From Candidatus Zipacnadia bacterium (GTDB lineage Bacteria; Armatimonadota; Zipacnadia; Zipacnadales; UBA5352), in contig JALGVA010000024.1 in NCBI GenBank assembly GCA_029820295.1, forward strand, positions 1 to 43,342: 43,342 nucleotides of DNA, written 5' to 3'. Numbering within the stretch: position 1 is the stretch's first letter; each line of letters starts with the position of its first letter. The translations under genes were made by a program, and so were the position numbers. The notes under the pieces were generated by a model. It was not told the DNA's origin and made no database searches. It saw only the letters and a list, made by a program, of their open reading frames with translations. Below are positions 33,255 through 41,720 of the stretch, in pieces.

Positions 33255-34817
33255 CTACTCCCACTCGATAGTGCCGGGGGGCTTCGAGGTGATGTCGTAG
33301 ACGACGCGGTTGACCCCGCGCACCTCGTTCACGATGCGGTTCGAGATGCGTCCCAGCAGTTCGTGCGGCAGGTCCGCCCAGTCGGCGGTCATGAAGTCGT
33401 CGGTGGTGACCACACGCAGGATAATCGGGTGCTCGTAGGTGCGCCCGTCGCCCATGACCCCCACGCTGCGCATGGTGGCGAGCACCGCGAACCACTGCGC
33501 CAGACCGTCGATGCCCGCAGCGGCGATCTCCTCGCGCAGGATCGCGTCGGCCTCGCGCACCGTCTCCAGCCGCTCGGGCGTGACCTCGCCCACGATGCGC
33601 ACCGCCAGGCCCGGGCCCGGGAAGGGCTGGCGCCACACGATGCTCTCGGGCAGGCCCAGTTCGAGTCCGACCCGGCGCACCTCGTCCTTGAACAGCGAGC
33701 GCAGCGGCTCGATGTTTTCGAAGACCATGTCGTCGGGCAGCCCGCCCACGTTGTGGTGGGTCTTGATGGTGGCGGTCTCCCGCCCACCGCTCTCGATGAC
33801 GTCCGGGTAGAGCGTGCCGTGGGCAATGAAGCGGAACTCGCCCAGCTTCGCCGCCTCGCGCTCGAAGGTGCGGATGAAGGTCTCGCCGATGACCCGCCGC
33901 TTCTGCTCCGGGTCGGCGACGCCCTGGAGCCCGGTCAGGAAGTCCTCGGATGCGTCCACGAAGACGAAGCGCTCGCCCAGCCGCGGCGCGAACGTGTCGA
34001 TGACCTCGCGCGCCTCGCCCTTGCGCAGGAGCCCGTGGTCGAGGAACATGCAGGTGAGCTGGTCGCCGATGGCGCGGTCCATGAGCATGGCCACCACCGA
34101 CGAGTCCACGCCGCCCGAGAGCGTGCACAGCACGCGCTCGTCTCCCACCTGCGCGCGGATCTCCTCCACCGCCTGCTCGATGAACGACTCGGTGCGCCAC
34201 GTGCCGTGGCAGCCGGCGATGTCATGGAGGAAGTTGCGCAGGATGTCCATGCCCTCGGGCGTGTGCCGCACCTCGGGGTGGAACTGCACCGCGCACATCC
34301 TCCGGTCCAGATCGGCCATGGCCGCCACCGGGCTGTGCTCGGTCGAGGCGAGCACCACAAACCCCTCCGGCACGCGCTCGACGCGGTCGCCGTGGCTCAT
34401 CCAGCACACGGTATCCTCGGGCACGCCTGTCATCAGCGTATCGGGCTCGCGCACGTGCAGCTTCTGGCGGCCGAACTCGCGCGAGTCGCCGGGCTGCACC
34501 GCTCCGCCCAGCACGTGCGCCATGAGCTGGCAGCCGTAGCAGATGCCCAGGATGGGGATGCCCATCTCGAAGATGGCCGGGTCGAACTCGGGCGCATCCT
34601 CCTCGTAGACGCTGGCGGGCCCGCCCGAGAGCACCAGCGCGGTGGGCCGCTGCTCGCGCACCGCCTCGGCGCTGACGGACGACGGCACGATCTCGGCGTA
34701 GACGTTCAGCTCGCGAATGCGGCGGACGATGAGCTGTACGTATTGCGCGCCGAAGTCGAGTACGAGCACCTTCTCAAGCTGAGAGGGCAGTTGGGCGGGA
34801 CGAGGTTGGTGACTCAT
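33255..34817 (-). CDS. guaA: GMP synthase (glutamine-hydrolysing)
   Basis: This 520-residue two-domain enzyme converts XMP to GMP with glutamine and ATP. The class-I amidotransferase triad is C93 (ICYGCQ), H180 and E182 (QFHPEV). The ATP-pyrophosphatase P-loop SGGVDSS is at 234-240, and the C-terminal dimerisation domain ends IEWE, as in most GuaA proteins. The ATG at 34817 has only a weak ribosome site. A perfect -35 promoter and a leader of about 224 bases lie upstream. It heads the guaA-hpt-rho unit, so purine supply and Rho share a promoter. Confidence 0.95.
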   Translation of the reverse strand: MSHQPRPAQLPSQLEKVLVLDFGAQYVQLIVRRIRELNVYAEIVPSSVSAEAVREQRPTALVLSGGPASVYEEDAPEFDPAIFEMGIPILGICYGCQLMAHVLGGAVQPGDSREFGRQKLHVREPDTLMTGVPEDTVCWMSHGDRVERVPEGFVVLASTEHSPVAAMADLDRRMCAVQFHPEVRHTPEGMDILRNFLHDIAGCHGTWRTESFIEQAVEEIRAQVGDERVLCTLSGGVDSSVVAMLMDRAIGDQLTCMFLDHGLLRKGEAREVIDTFAPRLGERFVFVDASEDFLTGLQGVADPEQKRRVIGETFIRTFEREAAKLGEFRFIAHGTLYPDVIESGGRETATIKTHHNVGGLPDDMVFENIEPLRSLFKDEVRRVGLELGLPESIVWRQPFPGPGLAVRIVGEVTPERLETVREADAILREEIAAAGIDGLAQWFAVLATMRSVGVMGDGRTYEHPIILRVVTTDDFMTADWADLPHELLGRISNRIVNEVRGVNRVVYDITSKPPGTIEWE

Positions 34818-35041
34818 GCTATGGCATGTCCCGGCGCTGGCGCTGGCCTGCAGTGTGGGGTGTGGCGGCATCCATCGGCTGTAACGGGAGGCATGTGCCG
34901 CGACCGGCTGTTCAGAGCGCTCCTGCCTGCACCGTCTGCGTGACCTCGAACAATGGTGGGCTCGGCACCGCGGGCAAAGGAAAGAGAGCGCAACACACGA
35001 CGCGCAATGGCTCGGAAGACTCGGGAGGAACCGCAACCTAC
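34818..35041 (-). promoter_or_regulatory. Long 5' leader of guaA
   Basis: If transcription starts near 35041, a leader of about 224 bases precedes the guaA ATG. It contains several inverted repeats, for example GCGGCA with TGCCGC at 34865-34901. It does not show the core motifs of purine riboswitches. One short frame in it starts with TTG and looks unlike a real peptide. A regulatory leader is possible, but the class is unknown. Confidence 0.35.
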
Positions 35042-35047
35042 CCGGCT

Positions 35048-35076
35048 ACTATAGCAACGCGGTTTGCCCTTGTCAA
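35048..35076 (-). promoter_or_regulatory. Sigma70 promoter for guaA-hpt-rho
   Basis: On the minus strand TTGACA (35071-35076) is perfect and TATAGT (35048-35053) is five of six, with a 17-base spacer. TGC directly before it makes an extended -10. It lies 27 bases past the nucleotidyltransferase stop codon. Confidence 0.85.
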
Positions 35077-35102
35077 CGCCGCCTCCGAACTTTTTTCACG
35101 GA

Positions 35103-35396
35103 TCACGCGGGCACGTCGTACTGCACCGGCGCCTCCGACAGCACGCGCTCACGGAAGTACCGGCTCAGGTCCTCCGGGATCCTGAGGTCGGCCTTCCGGC
35201 CGATGATGGCGGTCAGCTCATCCTCCATGCGCACGAGGTCGAAGAGGCGCGGTACTCGATCCGCCTCGAAGCGCACGAGGACATCAACGTCACTGTCGGG
35301 TCCGAGATCCGGTCCGGGCACCGAGCCCAACAGGGCCCGCCACCTGATGTGGTGGCGCCGGCAGAACTCAGCCAACTGAACGCGGTCGATCGCCAC
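35103..35396 (-). CDS. MNT-type nucleotidyltransferase domain protein
   Basis: The 97-residue minimal nucleotidyltransferase has the motif GSVPG...DSDVDVLV (G24-S25, with D36 and D38 as the first carboxylates) and D70 in KADLRI as the third, so the catalytic triad is intact. In many bacteria this family is the antitoxin half (MntA) of HEPN-MNT toxin-antitoxin pairs, adding AMP to the HEPN toxin. No HEPN gene is next to it here. The start is a GTG with no clear ribosome site, 18 bases behind the upstream stop codon, so translation may rely on coupling. Confidence 0.8.
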   Translation of the reverse strand: MAIDRVQLAEFCRRHHIRWRALLGSVPGPDLGPDSDVDVLVRFEADRVPRLFDLVRMEDELTAIIGRKADLRIPEDLSRYFRERVLSEAPVQYDVPA

Positions 35397-35414
35397 CGGC
35401 AGGTCGGTGGTCGC

Positions 35415-36254
35415 CTACTCCCTCTCCTTCATGCGCTCGCGCTCGCGCTCGAGGTGCTGGTCGATGCGTTCACGCGCGTCCTCGATCATCGGCTCGACAT
35501 CGGCCATCGTCCAGGTGCGCTGCTCCCAGGTGCGCACCTCGACCGTCTCCAGGAACTTCTCCATCTCCTCGAAGTAAGAGCCGTAGATGTGATACGAGTC
35601 GACGATATGGCTGTACTGGCCGACCGCGATCTCCCGCCCCAGCCGCTCGCTCAGGCGCTCGGCGACCAGGCGCTGCAGATCGGTGAAGGCGTACATGTTC
35701 ATGTACGAGGCCTTGAAGGCGTCGTTGCTGCGCATGTGGCAGGACATGACCAGGCGGTCGCCGTAGACGCGGAACCACATGCGCTGCAGGCAGGCCGGGT
35801 CGTCGATGCCCGCATCCTCCCAGCACTTCCAGATTGAGATCTGCGCGCGGCGGGTGTGCGGGGCGTTGGCGAGGGCATCGACCACGTAGTCGAGCTGGTT
35901 GATGACGCGCCCGTCGGGCAGCGAGTAGGCCTCGATGCGTTCGTGGTAGGTGTACTGCCACTTGCCCTCATCGGGGGCAATCCAGTGGTCGTGCACGCCC
36001 AGGACCACCTCCTGGCGATAGATCTCGAGGTCGTAGATCCCGCCGGGAAGCGCGCGGTGGATGCGTGGCTCGTTGAACGGATTGCGCACCGCCAGCGCCA
36101 GTGAGACGTCGCGGCTGGGCGGATCGCCCTCGCGGTCGTACTGGGTCTCGATAGCCGCCCCCTGCTCCCAGCAGGCGATGACGGCGCGCTCCCAGCCCTC
36201 GGCGAGGTTGTCGGCCTTGATGCAGATCAGCGGCAGATCGAACTGCTCTTGCAT
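35415..36254 (-). CDS. Divergent thymidylate-synthase-like protein (ThyA fold)
   Basis: The 279-residue protein has the ThyA landmarks in order: candidate nucleophile C155 in DDPACLQRMWF, R175-S-N-D178 (matching RSxD of the dUMP-phosphate site), N186, which lies 11 residues after R175 as N177 does after R166 in E. coli ThyA, and H222-I-Y224 (HIY, equivalent to H207/Y209). A dCMP hydroxymethylase would have Asp at the N186 site, so dUMP use is favoured. The spacing around these motifs and the N-terminal half differ from standard ThyA, and a charged C-terminal helix is added. The ATG at 36254 has AGGTGG upstream; an upstream GTG is part of that site. Confidence 0.6.
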   Translation of the reverse strand: MQEQFDLPLICIKADNLAEGWERAVIACWEQGAAIETQYDREGDPPSRDVSLALAVRNPFNEPRIHRALPGGIYDLEIYRQEVVLGVHDHWIAPDEGKWQYTYHERIEAYSLPDGRVINQLDYVVDALANAPHTRRAQISIWKCWEDAGIDDPACLQRMWFRVYGDRLVMSCHMRSNDAFKASYMNMYAFTDLQRLVAERLSERLGREIAVGQYSHIVDSYHIYGSYFEEMEKFLETVEVRTWEQRTWTMADVEPMIEDARERIDQHLERERERMKERE

Positions 36255-36356
36255 GGGCACCCACCTGGTGACGTGGTTGGCGGCTCCCCGCGCCGCGCGG
36301 AGAGCGGTAAGATTGCCCGGGCGCGCGCGGATTCCTCCTCGCGCCCGTCGCGCCGG

Positions 36357-38828
36357 CTACCGCGGCAGCATCAGCCGGCTGGGATCGGTCGCCAGCAGCG
36401 GGATCACCTCCGCGCCCAGGACCAGGCGGTTGTCCTCGAGCGTGCCCCGGCTCGCGCGCGTGATCTCCAGCGACCAGGCCCGGCCGGCGGACTGTGGCGG
36501 GATGTCCAGCGCCACGGTCACGGCCGCCGTCTCGCCGGTCTCGCGGTCGGCCGCGACGGCGCCGTCAGGGTCATAGATGATCAGGCGTCCCAGCTCTCCC
36601 GGCGGTGAGCTGACGAGTTGCACCTCGAAGTGCGTGGCCCCGGGCTCGGGCAGGAAGTACTGCCGCGGCGCAGGGCCGATGTAGGCGGTCTCCGTGCCAT
36701 AGAGGGCGAAGCGTGGGGCGTCGCAGGCCGCGATCAGGGCGTGGCGATCGGGATTCGCGACCAGATTGTAGAGCCCGGCTTCGGCGTCTGTGACCGGGAT
36801 CTCGACGGACCGGCCGGGCACACATGCGCCGGACGCGACCTCGGCGCCATCGGGGCCCAGCAGTACCCAGGCGCCCTGGCTCGTGCCACCGCCGACCCGA
36901 CGCGTGTCGAGCGTGATGGTGAAGTCATCGCCCCGGTCGGCGAGCACCACCCAGCCGTGCGCGCCGCGCACCCGGGGGGACGGTCCCGGGTCCTCCGGGA
37001 GGGGCTCGTCGCTCGCGGCCACCAGCGGCGGGCCGGTGTAGCGCCCGGGGCCCTCGGCCTGCACCCGCACCTCGCGCGCCACGGTATGCACGTGGCGCAC
37101 ATAGTCGATGGCCTGATCATCGGCGTGCGCGTCGGCGTAGGTCATCAGCGCCGCGCGGCGCTCCGCGCTCGGGTCGGCCACGAAGGCGCGCAGCAGCGCC
37201 ACGTAGTCGAGGAGCGTGCGTGCCATCTCCACGCGGCCGCGCTGGCGGTCGGTCTCCGCCTCGCCGGCGGCCTCATCGAGCATCGCGCGCAGCTCCGGCA
37301 GCTCTTCATCGAGCACCAGTAGGCCCTGGTGCTGGCGCTCGCGTGCGCGGGTGATGATGGTCTCGAAGTACTCGCGCATCGTGGCCGCCGCCGGGCCGTA
37401 CATGCCGCTGTACCAGTCGTCCAGCAGCGCCGCCACGTCTTCATCGGGGTTCCACATCAGCTTCGCGGCCAGCCAGAAGTTGATCGCCGCCGAGCCGTAG
37501 TCCACGTTCGCCTCGGAGCTGATGCCGACCACGTGGTGATCGCGGTACCAGGGCATGTTCTCAGCCAGCGAGTAGCCCACCGCGGCGCGCGTGATCGCCT
37601 CAGTCTCGGGCACCAGCCCGGTGAAGTACTCGCGCGCCATGACGGTGTCGCAGATCGCGGCCCAGCCCTCCAGCAGCTCGCGGAAGCGCGCTCCCGGCTC
37701 GCAGCGCGGGTCGTCGAAGGCGTGGATGCCGCAGCCCACGCGGCCGTAGGGCGCGACCGCGACCACGACGTTAGGGTGCGCGCGCACATCGGTCGGCGGC
37801 TCGACGGTGCCCGCGTAGGCGTAGAACGCGACGTAGCGGTCCGGGTGGGTCTGCGCGAGCTGTTCGGCCACCTGGTTGGCGAAGATGAGCATGCGCCGGC
37901 CCATGTACCCGCCCTGGCCGGTGCCGGCCTCAGGCGGGTCCAGCGCCCGGCAGGCGGCGCACTCGCACCAGCCGTAGCCGTCGTTGGGGCTGAGCGAGAA
38001 GCTCCACAGCTCCGGGTCCTCGTCGAAGGCGGCGCGCGCCGCCTCGACCGCGAGGTTCACGACCTCTGGGTTGCTGGTGCACGGCTGCCAGCCTGCCCCC
38101 TGGCCCGGGCGCGGGACCACGCGCCGGCCGCCGAGTTCGCGGAAGTACTCCGGGTGCGTCTCGCCGAACTCGCCGGGCGGGACGATACGCGCCAGGGCGT
38201 GTCCCATCTGCGCCTTGCGCCCGCCCATCTTGTTGCGCATGCGCCACTGGGCGTAGCCGTTCACCTGCCAGTCCGGCCGCCGGCCCCATGAGTACCACAC
38301 GTTGCGCACGATCATCGCGGGGTTCTCTGCGTTCTCCATCCAGCTCACGCGAATGGTCGGCGTCTGCGGGATCTCCTCGCCCAGCTCGCCCGGGAAGTAC
38401 CAGCGCACGCCGAGCTGCTCGAGCAGGTCGCAGACGCCGAACATGAGGCCCTGCGGGTCCTTGCCCAGCACCCCGAGCAGCGTCGAGCCATCGCACATCT
38501 GATAGAAGCCCTCGGCGCGCAGCGGCGGCACCTCAATGCCGAACTGCCACGCCGTCTCCTCGCCCACCACCAGCACCGCGAGTCGCCGGCCCTCGTAGTA
38601 GGCGGTCTCCAGCTCCCACGCCTGCATGGTCTCGATGGGCAGCTCGGCGCCGCTCATCGCGTGCAGGTAGTGCTGCAGCTCCAGTGCCGCCTCCTCGGCG
38701 CCGGGCTGGCCGAGGTGCACGATGGTCGCGACCGGCTGACCGTCCTCGACCAGCGTTACCTCAGCGGTGGCGCCACACGCGCACACCAGCAGCAGGCTGA
38801 TGACGGACACAAGCGCGAGCGGTCTCAT
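36357..38828 (-). CDS. Secreted DUF4838 domain protein (glycoside-hydrolase-like)
   Basis: The 823-residue exported protein has a signal peptide (ALVSVISLLLVCACGATA, cleavage near ATA-EV). An N-terminal domain of about 130 residues resembles the alpha-glucuronidase N-terminal (GH67-N-like) fold (AALELQHYLHAMSGAELPI). A TIM-barrel region fitting DUF4838 follows, with FSLSPNDGYGWCECAACRALDP as its best-known stretch. A C-terminal half contains helical and beta-sandwich parts. The catalytic residues are not established for this family. The start follows AGAGGAGG. The gene is divergent from the DUF6785 gene and may share its regulation. Confidence 0.8.
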   Translation of the reverse strand: MRPLALVSVISLLLVCACGATAEVTLVEDGQPVATIVHLGQPGAEEAALELQHYLHAMSGAELPIETMQAWELETAYYEGRRLAVLVVGEETAWQFGIEVPPLRAEGFYQMCDGSTLLGVLGKDPQGLMFGVCDLLEQLGVRWYFPGELGEEIPQTPTIRVSWMENAENPAMIVRNVWYSWGRRPDWQVNGYAQWRMRNKMGGRKAQMGHALARIVPPGEFGETHPEYFRELGGRRVVPRPGQGAGWQPCTSNPEVVNLAVEAARAAFDEDPELWSFSLSPNDGYGWCECAACRALDPPEAGTGQGGYMGRRMLIFANQVAEQLAQTHPDRYVAFYAYAGTVEPPTDVRAHPNVVVAVAPYGRVGCGIHAFDDPRCEPGARFRELLEGWAAICDTVMAREYFTGLVPETEAITRAAVGYSLAENMPWYRDHHVVGISSEANVDYGSAAINFWLAAKLMWNPDEDVAALLDDWYSGMYGPAAATMREYFETIITRARERQHQGLLVLDEELPELRAMLDEAAGEAETDRQRGRVEMARTLLDYVALLRAFVADPSAERRAALMTYADAHADDQAIDYVRHVHTVAREVRVQAEGPGRYTGPPLVAASDEPLPEDPGPSPRVRGAHGWVVLADRGDDFTITLDTRRVGGGTSQGAWVLLGPDGAEVASGACVPGRSVEIPVTDAEAGLYNLVANPDRHALIAACDAPRFALYGTETAYIGPAPRQYFLPEPGATHFEVQLVSSPPGELGRLIIYDPDGAVAADRETGETAAVTVALDIPPQSAGRAWSLEITRASRGTLEDNRLVLGAEVIPLLATDPSRLMLPR

Positions 38829-38895
38829 CGGCGGGGCCTCCTCTGACTCTCGACGAGATGCTGCTGATGGATGATGGCGGATCGCGGGAAAGGGC

Positions 38896-38924
38896 TACAC
38901 CGATTCGGCTCAGGCTGCTATAAT
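38896..38924 (+). promoter_or_regulatory. Extended -10 promoter for the DUF6785 gene
   Basis: TGCTATAAT (38916-38924) is a perfect extended -10, while the best -35 (TACACC at 38896-38901, 17-base spacer) matches only three of six positions. Transcription would start near 38931, giving a leader of about 105 bases before the ATG at 39035. Confidence 0.6.
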
Positions 38925-39034
38925 ACCTCCCGGTTGCCGGGCCGGCCGCCGCGCCACCGGCGACCTTGTCGTTTGCCCCGACCGCATCAACGCCAGGCGC
39001 CGCCGCCGCGGGGCCGCCCTGGAGGCAGTTGTCC

Positions 39035-41035
39035 ATGGCAAAGGACGTGCATGTCGAGACGCACTCGCTGTCGCAGGAGCCCCGGCCGGCCGAGGAGGCG
39101 CACGGTCTGTCGCTGCGCGCGGCGGTGCTGTCGCTGGGCTTCTTTATCATCTCGCTGATCTGGATGCGCCAGGCCGGGCTCATCACCCTCAGCGCCCAGA
39201 TAGGGGAGAGCGTGCCGGTGATCCCGGCGATCGCCGCCGTGCTGATTCTGGCGGTGCTCTCGCCGCTCCTGCGCAAGCTCCCGCGGCTGTTCCACCTGCC
39301 CGAGTCGCAGATCCTGCTGATCTACTCGTTCCTGGTGATCGCGGTCTCCATGCCCTCGGTGGGCGTGGTGCGCCAGATCCTCCCGCAGATCACCGTGCCC
39401 TACTACTTCCAGGGCGTCGAGAACAACTACGACGTGCTCATCAGGGAACTCCCCGACTGGCTGTCGCCCGACCAGGACGTCATCATGACCATGTACGAGG
39501 GCAGCGATGCGGGCCTCATCCCGTGGAGCGGCTGGATCACGCCGCTGGCGGCCTGGACCTTCTTCCTGCTCGCGACCTACATCACCATCTATGCGCTCAT
39601 GCTCCTCTTCCGGCGCCAGTGGATCGAGAAGGAGCACCTGACCTTCCCCATCGTGCAGCTCGTGCTCGACGTGGCCGACGACTCGGGCCGGCGCGTAGCG
39701 GGCGGGCTGATCCGCAACCCGGTCATGTGGACCGGCTTCGGCCTCGCCGCGATCTACAACCTGATGAACATGGCCAACGCCTGGAACCCCGGGGTGCCCG
39801 CGCTGGGCAAGGCCTTCAACCTCGGCGCGCTGTTCACCGAGCGCCCCTGGTCGGGGATGGGCGGGCTGCAGATCGCCTGGCGTCCTGAGAACTTCGGCAT
39901 CGGCTACCTGGTGCCCACCGACATCCTGCTCTCCGTCTGGCTCTTCGCGCTGCTCATGCGCTTCGCCAACGTCGCCCAGATCGCCATGGGCTTCGACATC
40001 GCCGGCTTCCCCTTCGAGCGCCAGCACGCCTGGGGCGGCTACATCGCCTTCGGCCTGGTGCTCTTCTGGATCGGCCGCCATCACGTCGCCGACGTCTTCC
40101 GCAAGGCCTTCACCGGCGCGCCCGACGTCGATGACAGCGGCGAGCCCTTCGGCTACCGCACCACGGTCATCGCCATGATTCTGGGCTTCGTGGGCATGGT
40201 AGTCTTCGGCGTGATGAGCGGGCTGTGGCTGTGGGTGGCGCTGCTCTACTTCGGCCTGTGCCTGTTGTTCGCGGTGGTGTACGCGCGCGCCCGCGCCGAG
40301 GGCGGTGCGGCGCTGGTCTGGCTGTTCCCCATCTCCCAGGGCTGGGAGATGCTCTTCCCGGTGCTGGGCTCGCAGATCTTCCAGAGGGGCGAAAGCTGGC
40401 GCAACATGGGCGCGCTGGGCATGCACTACTGGCTCGCCCGCGGCTACTTCCCGTCCATGGGCGCCTACCAGATGGAGGGCTTCCGCATCGCCCAGGACGC
40501 CAACATCCGTCAGCGCACCATGGTTTACTGGATGGTGGCGGCGCTGATCCTGGGCCTGGTGGGCGCCTACATTCTGCACCTCGAGGTCTACTACGGCTTC
40601 GGCGCCAACATCCTCGAGGGCGGCACCACCTCGGGCGGCTCGCGCGTGATCTCCGCCCAGCGCGCCTGGGACACCCTCTCGGGCTTCGTGTCCGCCCACC
40701 ACGTCACCGACTGGAAGCAGACCGGCGCGGGGATCTCCGGATTCGCCATCACCATCCTGCTCGTGGTGCTGCGCAGCCTCTTCCTGCGCTTCCCCCTGCA
40801 CCCGCTGGGCTTCGTCATGGTCATGTCCTACGCGGGCCCGATCTGGGGCCCGTTCTTCATCGTGTGGGTGCTCAAGAGCCTGATTCTGCGCGTCGGCGGC
40901 ATGGGTTCGTACCGCCGCGCCATCCCGTTCTTCCTCGGGCTGGTGCTGGGCCACTTCTTCACCGCCGGCGTGGTGTGGGGCAGTATCAGCATGATCAACG
41001 ACATGTACCGCCGCTACGGAGTGTGGTTCGGGTAG
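39035..41035 (+). CDS. DUF6785 family membrane protein (oligopeptide-transporter-like)
   Basis: The 666-residue integral membrane protein has at least a dozen hydrophobic segments, the first at about 31-50 (FFIISLIWMRQAGLI). Conserved stretches include WIEKEHLTFPIVQL, WRPENFGIGYL, WGGYIAFGLVLFWIGRHH, WEMLFPVLGSQIFQRG, RNMGALGMHYWLARGYFP and HPLGFVMVMSYAGPIWGP. The pattern fits DUF6785/DUF6784 proteins, which look related to OPT oligopeptide transporters, and suggests a solute importer. The substrate is unknown. The N-terminus is soluble and lacks a signal peptide. GGAGG nine bases before the ATG fixes the start. Two small membrane protein genes and a heparinase follow on the same strand. Confidence 0.78.
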   Translation: MAKDVHVETHSLSQEPRPAEEAHGLSLRAAVLSLGFFIISLIWMRQAGLITLSAQIGESVPVIPAIAAVLILAVLSPLLRKLPRLFHLPESQILLIYSFLVIAVSMPSVGVVRQILPQITVPYYFQGVENNYDVLIRELPDWLSPDQDVIMTMYEGSDAGLIPWSGWITPLAAWTFFLLATYITIYALMLLFRRQWIEKEHLTFPIVQLVLDVADDSGRRVAGGLIRNPVMWTGFGLAAIYNLMNMANAWNPGVPALGKAFNLGALFTERPWSGMGGLQIAWRPENFGIGYLVPTDILLSVWLFALLMRFANVAQIAMGFDIAGFPFERQHAWGGYIAFGLVLFWIGRHHVADVFRKAFTGAPDVDDSGEPFGYRTTVIAMILGFVGMVVFGVMSGLWLWVALLYFGLCLLFAVVYARARAEGGAALVWLFPISQGWEMLFPVLGSQIFQRGESWRNMGALGMHYWLARGYFPSMGAYQMEGFRIAQDANIRQRTMVYWMVAALILGLVGAYILHLEVYYGFGANILEGGTTSGGSRVISAQRAWDTLSGFVSAHHVTDWKQTGAGISGFAITILLVVLRSLFLRFPLHPLGFVMVMSYAGPIWGPFFIVWVLKSLILRVGGMGSYRRAIPFFLGLVLGHFFTAGVVWGSISMINDMYRRYGVWFG

Positions 41036-41136
41036 AAGGGGCGGCAACCGTGAACCGGGAACGGCGACGGGATAAAGCTTAGGCGCCTGGACGCCCGGGT
41101 AGAGAGGCGCTGGCGCAGATGTGAGGGGGAAGTCGC

Positions 41137-41439
41137 ATGGCCCTGCTGGTGTGGATCGTCGTCGGACTGCTGGTGGGCTTCATCGGGGCCTACGTGGCAG
41201 GCTGGGACCGGCGTGACATCCGCCTCTACGTCTACGCCGCCGCCGCGGCGATCTTCGGCGGTCTGCTGGGGGGCGTGTGGGTCCGGGCGCTGATCCCCGG
41301 CGCCCCCGGGCATGGCATCGCCGAAGGGCTGATGAACGTCCTCACCGATCCACTCTACGCCGTCCGCGGCGCCGCCCAGTGGGCGGTCATCGTCACCGCT
41401 GTCTACCTCTACGGCCTGCGCCGCGGCTGGTGGCGATAG
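41137..41439 (+). CDS. Small membrane protein downstream of DUF6785 (100 aa)
   Basis: Three hydrophobic stretches (about 3-21, 33-51 and 80-93) and a basic tail RRGWWR suggest a three-helix membrane protein. The ATG follows GAGGGGGAAGTCGC. It is separated from the DUF6785 gene by 101 bases and from the next small gene by 11. No family was recognised. It could be an accessory subunit of the transporter, but that is a positional guess. Confidence 0.65.
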   Translation: MALLVWIVVGLLVGFIGAYVAGWDRRDIRLYVYAAAAAIFGGLLGGVWVRALIPGAPGHGIAEGLMNVLTDPLYAVRGAAQWAVIVTAVYLYGLRRGWWR

Positions 41440-41450
41440 GAGGGCGAGGC

Positions 41451-41702
41451 ATGGCCGCGTGGGTTTTCCCGATCGTGCTCAGTGCCGTCATCGGCATCGC
41501 CGCCGGACTCATGGAGAACTGGGGGCGTGGTGATGCCATCCCGAACTTGCGCATACTCGCGGTCGGGCTGGTCGCGGCCCTCGGGTCCGCCCTGCTGTCG
41601 ATGCTGATTCTCGGCCAACTCATCATCTGGTTCCCGGTCATACTTGCGCCCGCCGCGCTGCTCATCGACCGTACCACGGCAGACGCGCGTCGCGGCCTGT
41701 GA
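41451..41702 (+). CDS. Small membrane protein (83 aa), second accessory candidate
   Basis: The 83-residue protein has three hydrophobic segments (about 4-20, 35-53 and 56-70) with a loop ENWGRGDAIPNL. The ATG at 41451 follows GGAGGGCGAGGC, and the gene begins 11 bases after its neighbour, so both are one operon. Family unknown. Its last residues (DRTTADARRGL) are probably cytoplasmic. Confidence 0.65.
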   Translation: MAAWVFPIVLSAVIGIAAGLMENWGRGDAIPNLRILAVGLVAALGSALLSMLILGQLIIWFPVILAPAALLIDRTTADARRGL

Positions 41703-41720
41703 GCGAGAGGAGCTGTCACC

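Noticed and set aside
34818-35041. Purine riboswitch ahead of guaA
   Set aside because: The conserved loop and junction motifs of the purine aptamer were not seen, so the leader is left unclassified.
35103-36254. ThyA-like and MNT genes as a toxin-antitoxin pair
   Set aside because: The ThyA-like protein keeps enzyme residues and has no HEPN features, so a toxin role is not supported.
11759-38911. CACCGATTCGGCTC occurs in the gaps near 11759 and 38899
   Set aside because: A 14-base match between two places is expected a few times by chance in 43 kb, and the flanking bases do not match.
38987-41047. Very long open frames antisense to real genes (for example minus strand across 38987-41047, and the minus-strand extension up to 15287)
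   Set aside because: They lie over genes with clear domains, are rich in His, Arg, Ala and Gly repeats without motifs, and lack ribosome sites. High GC makes stop codons rare.
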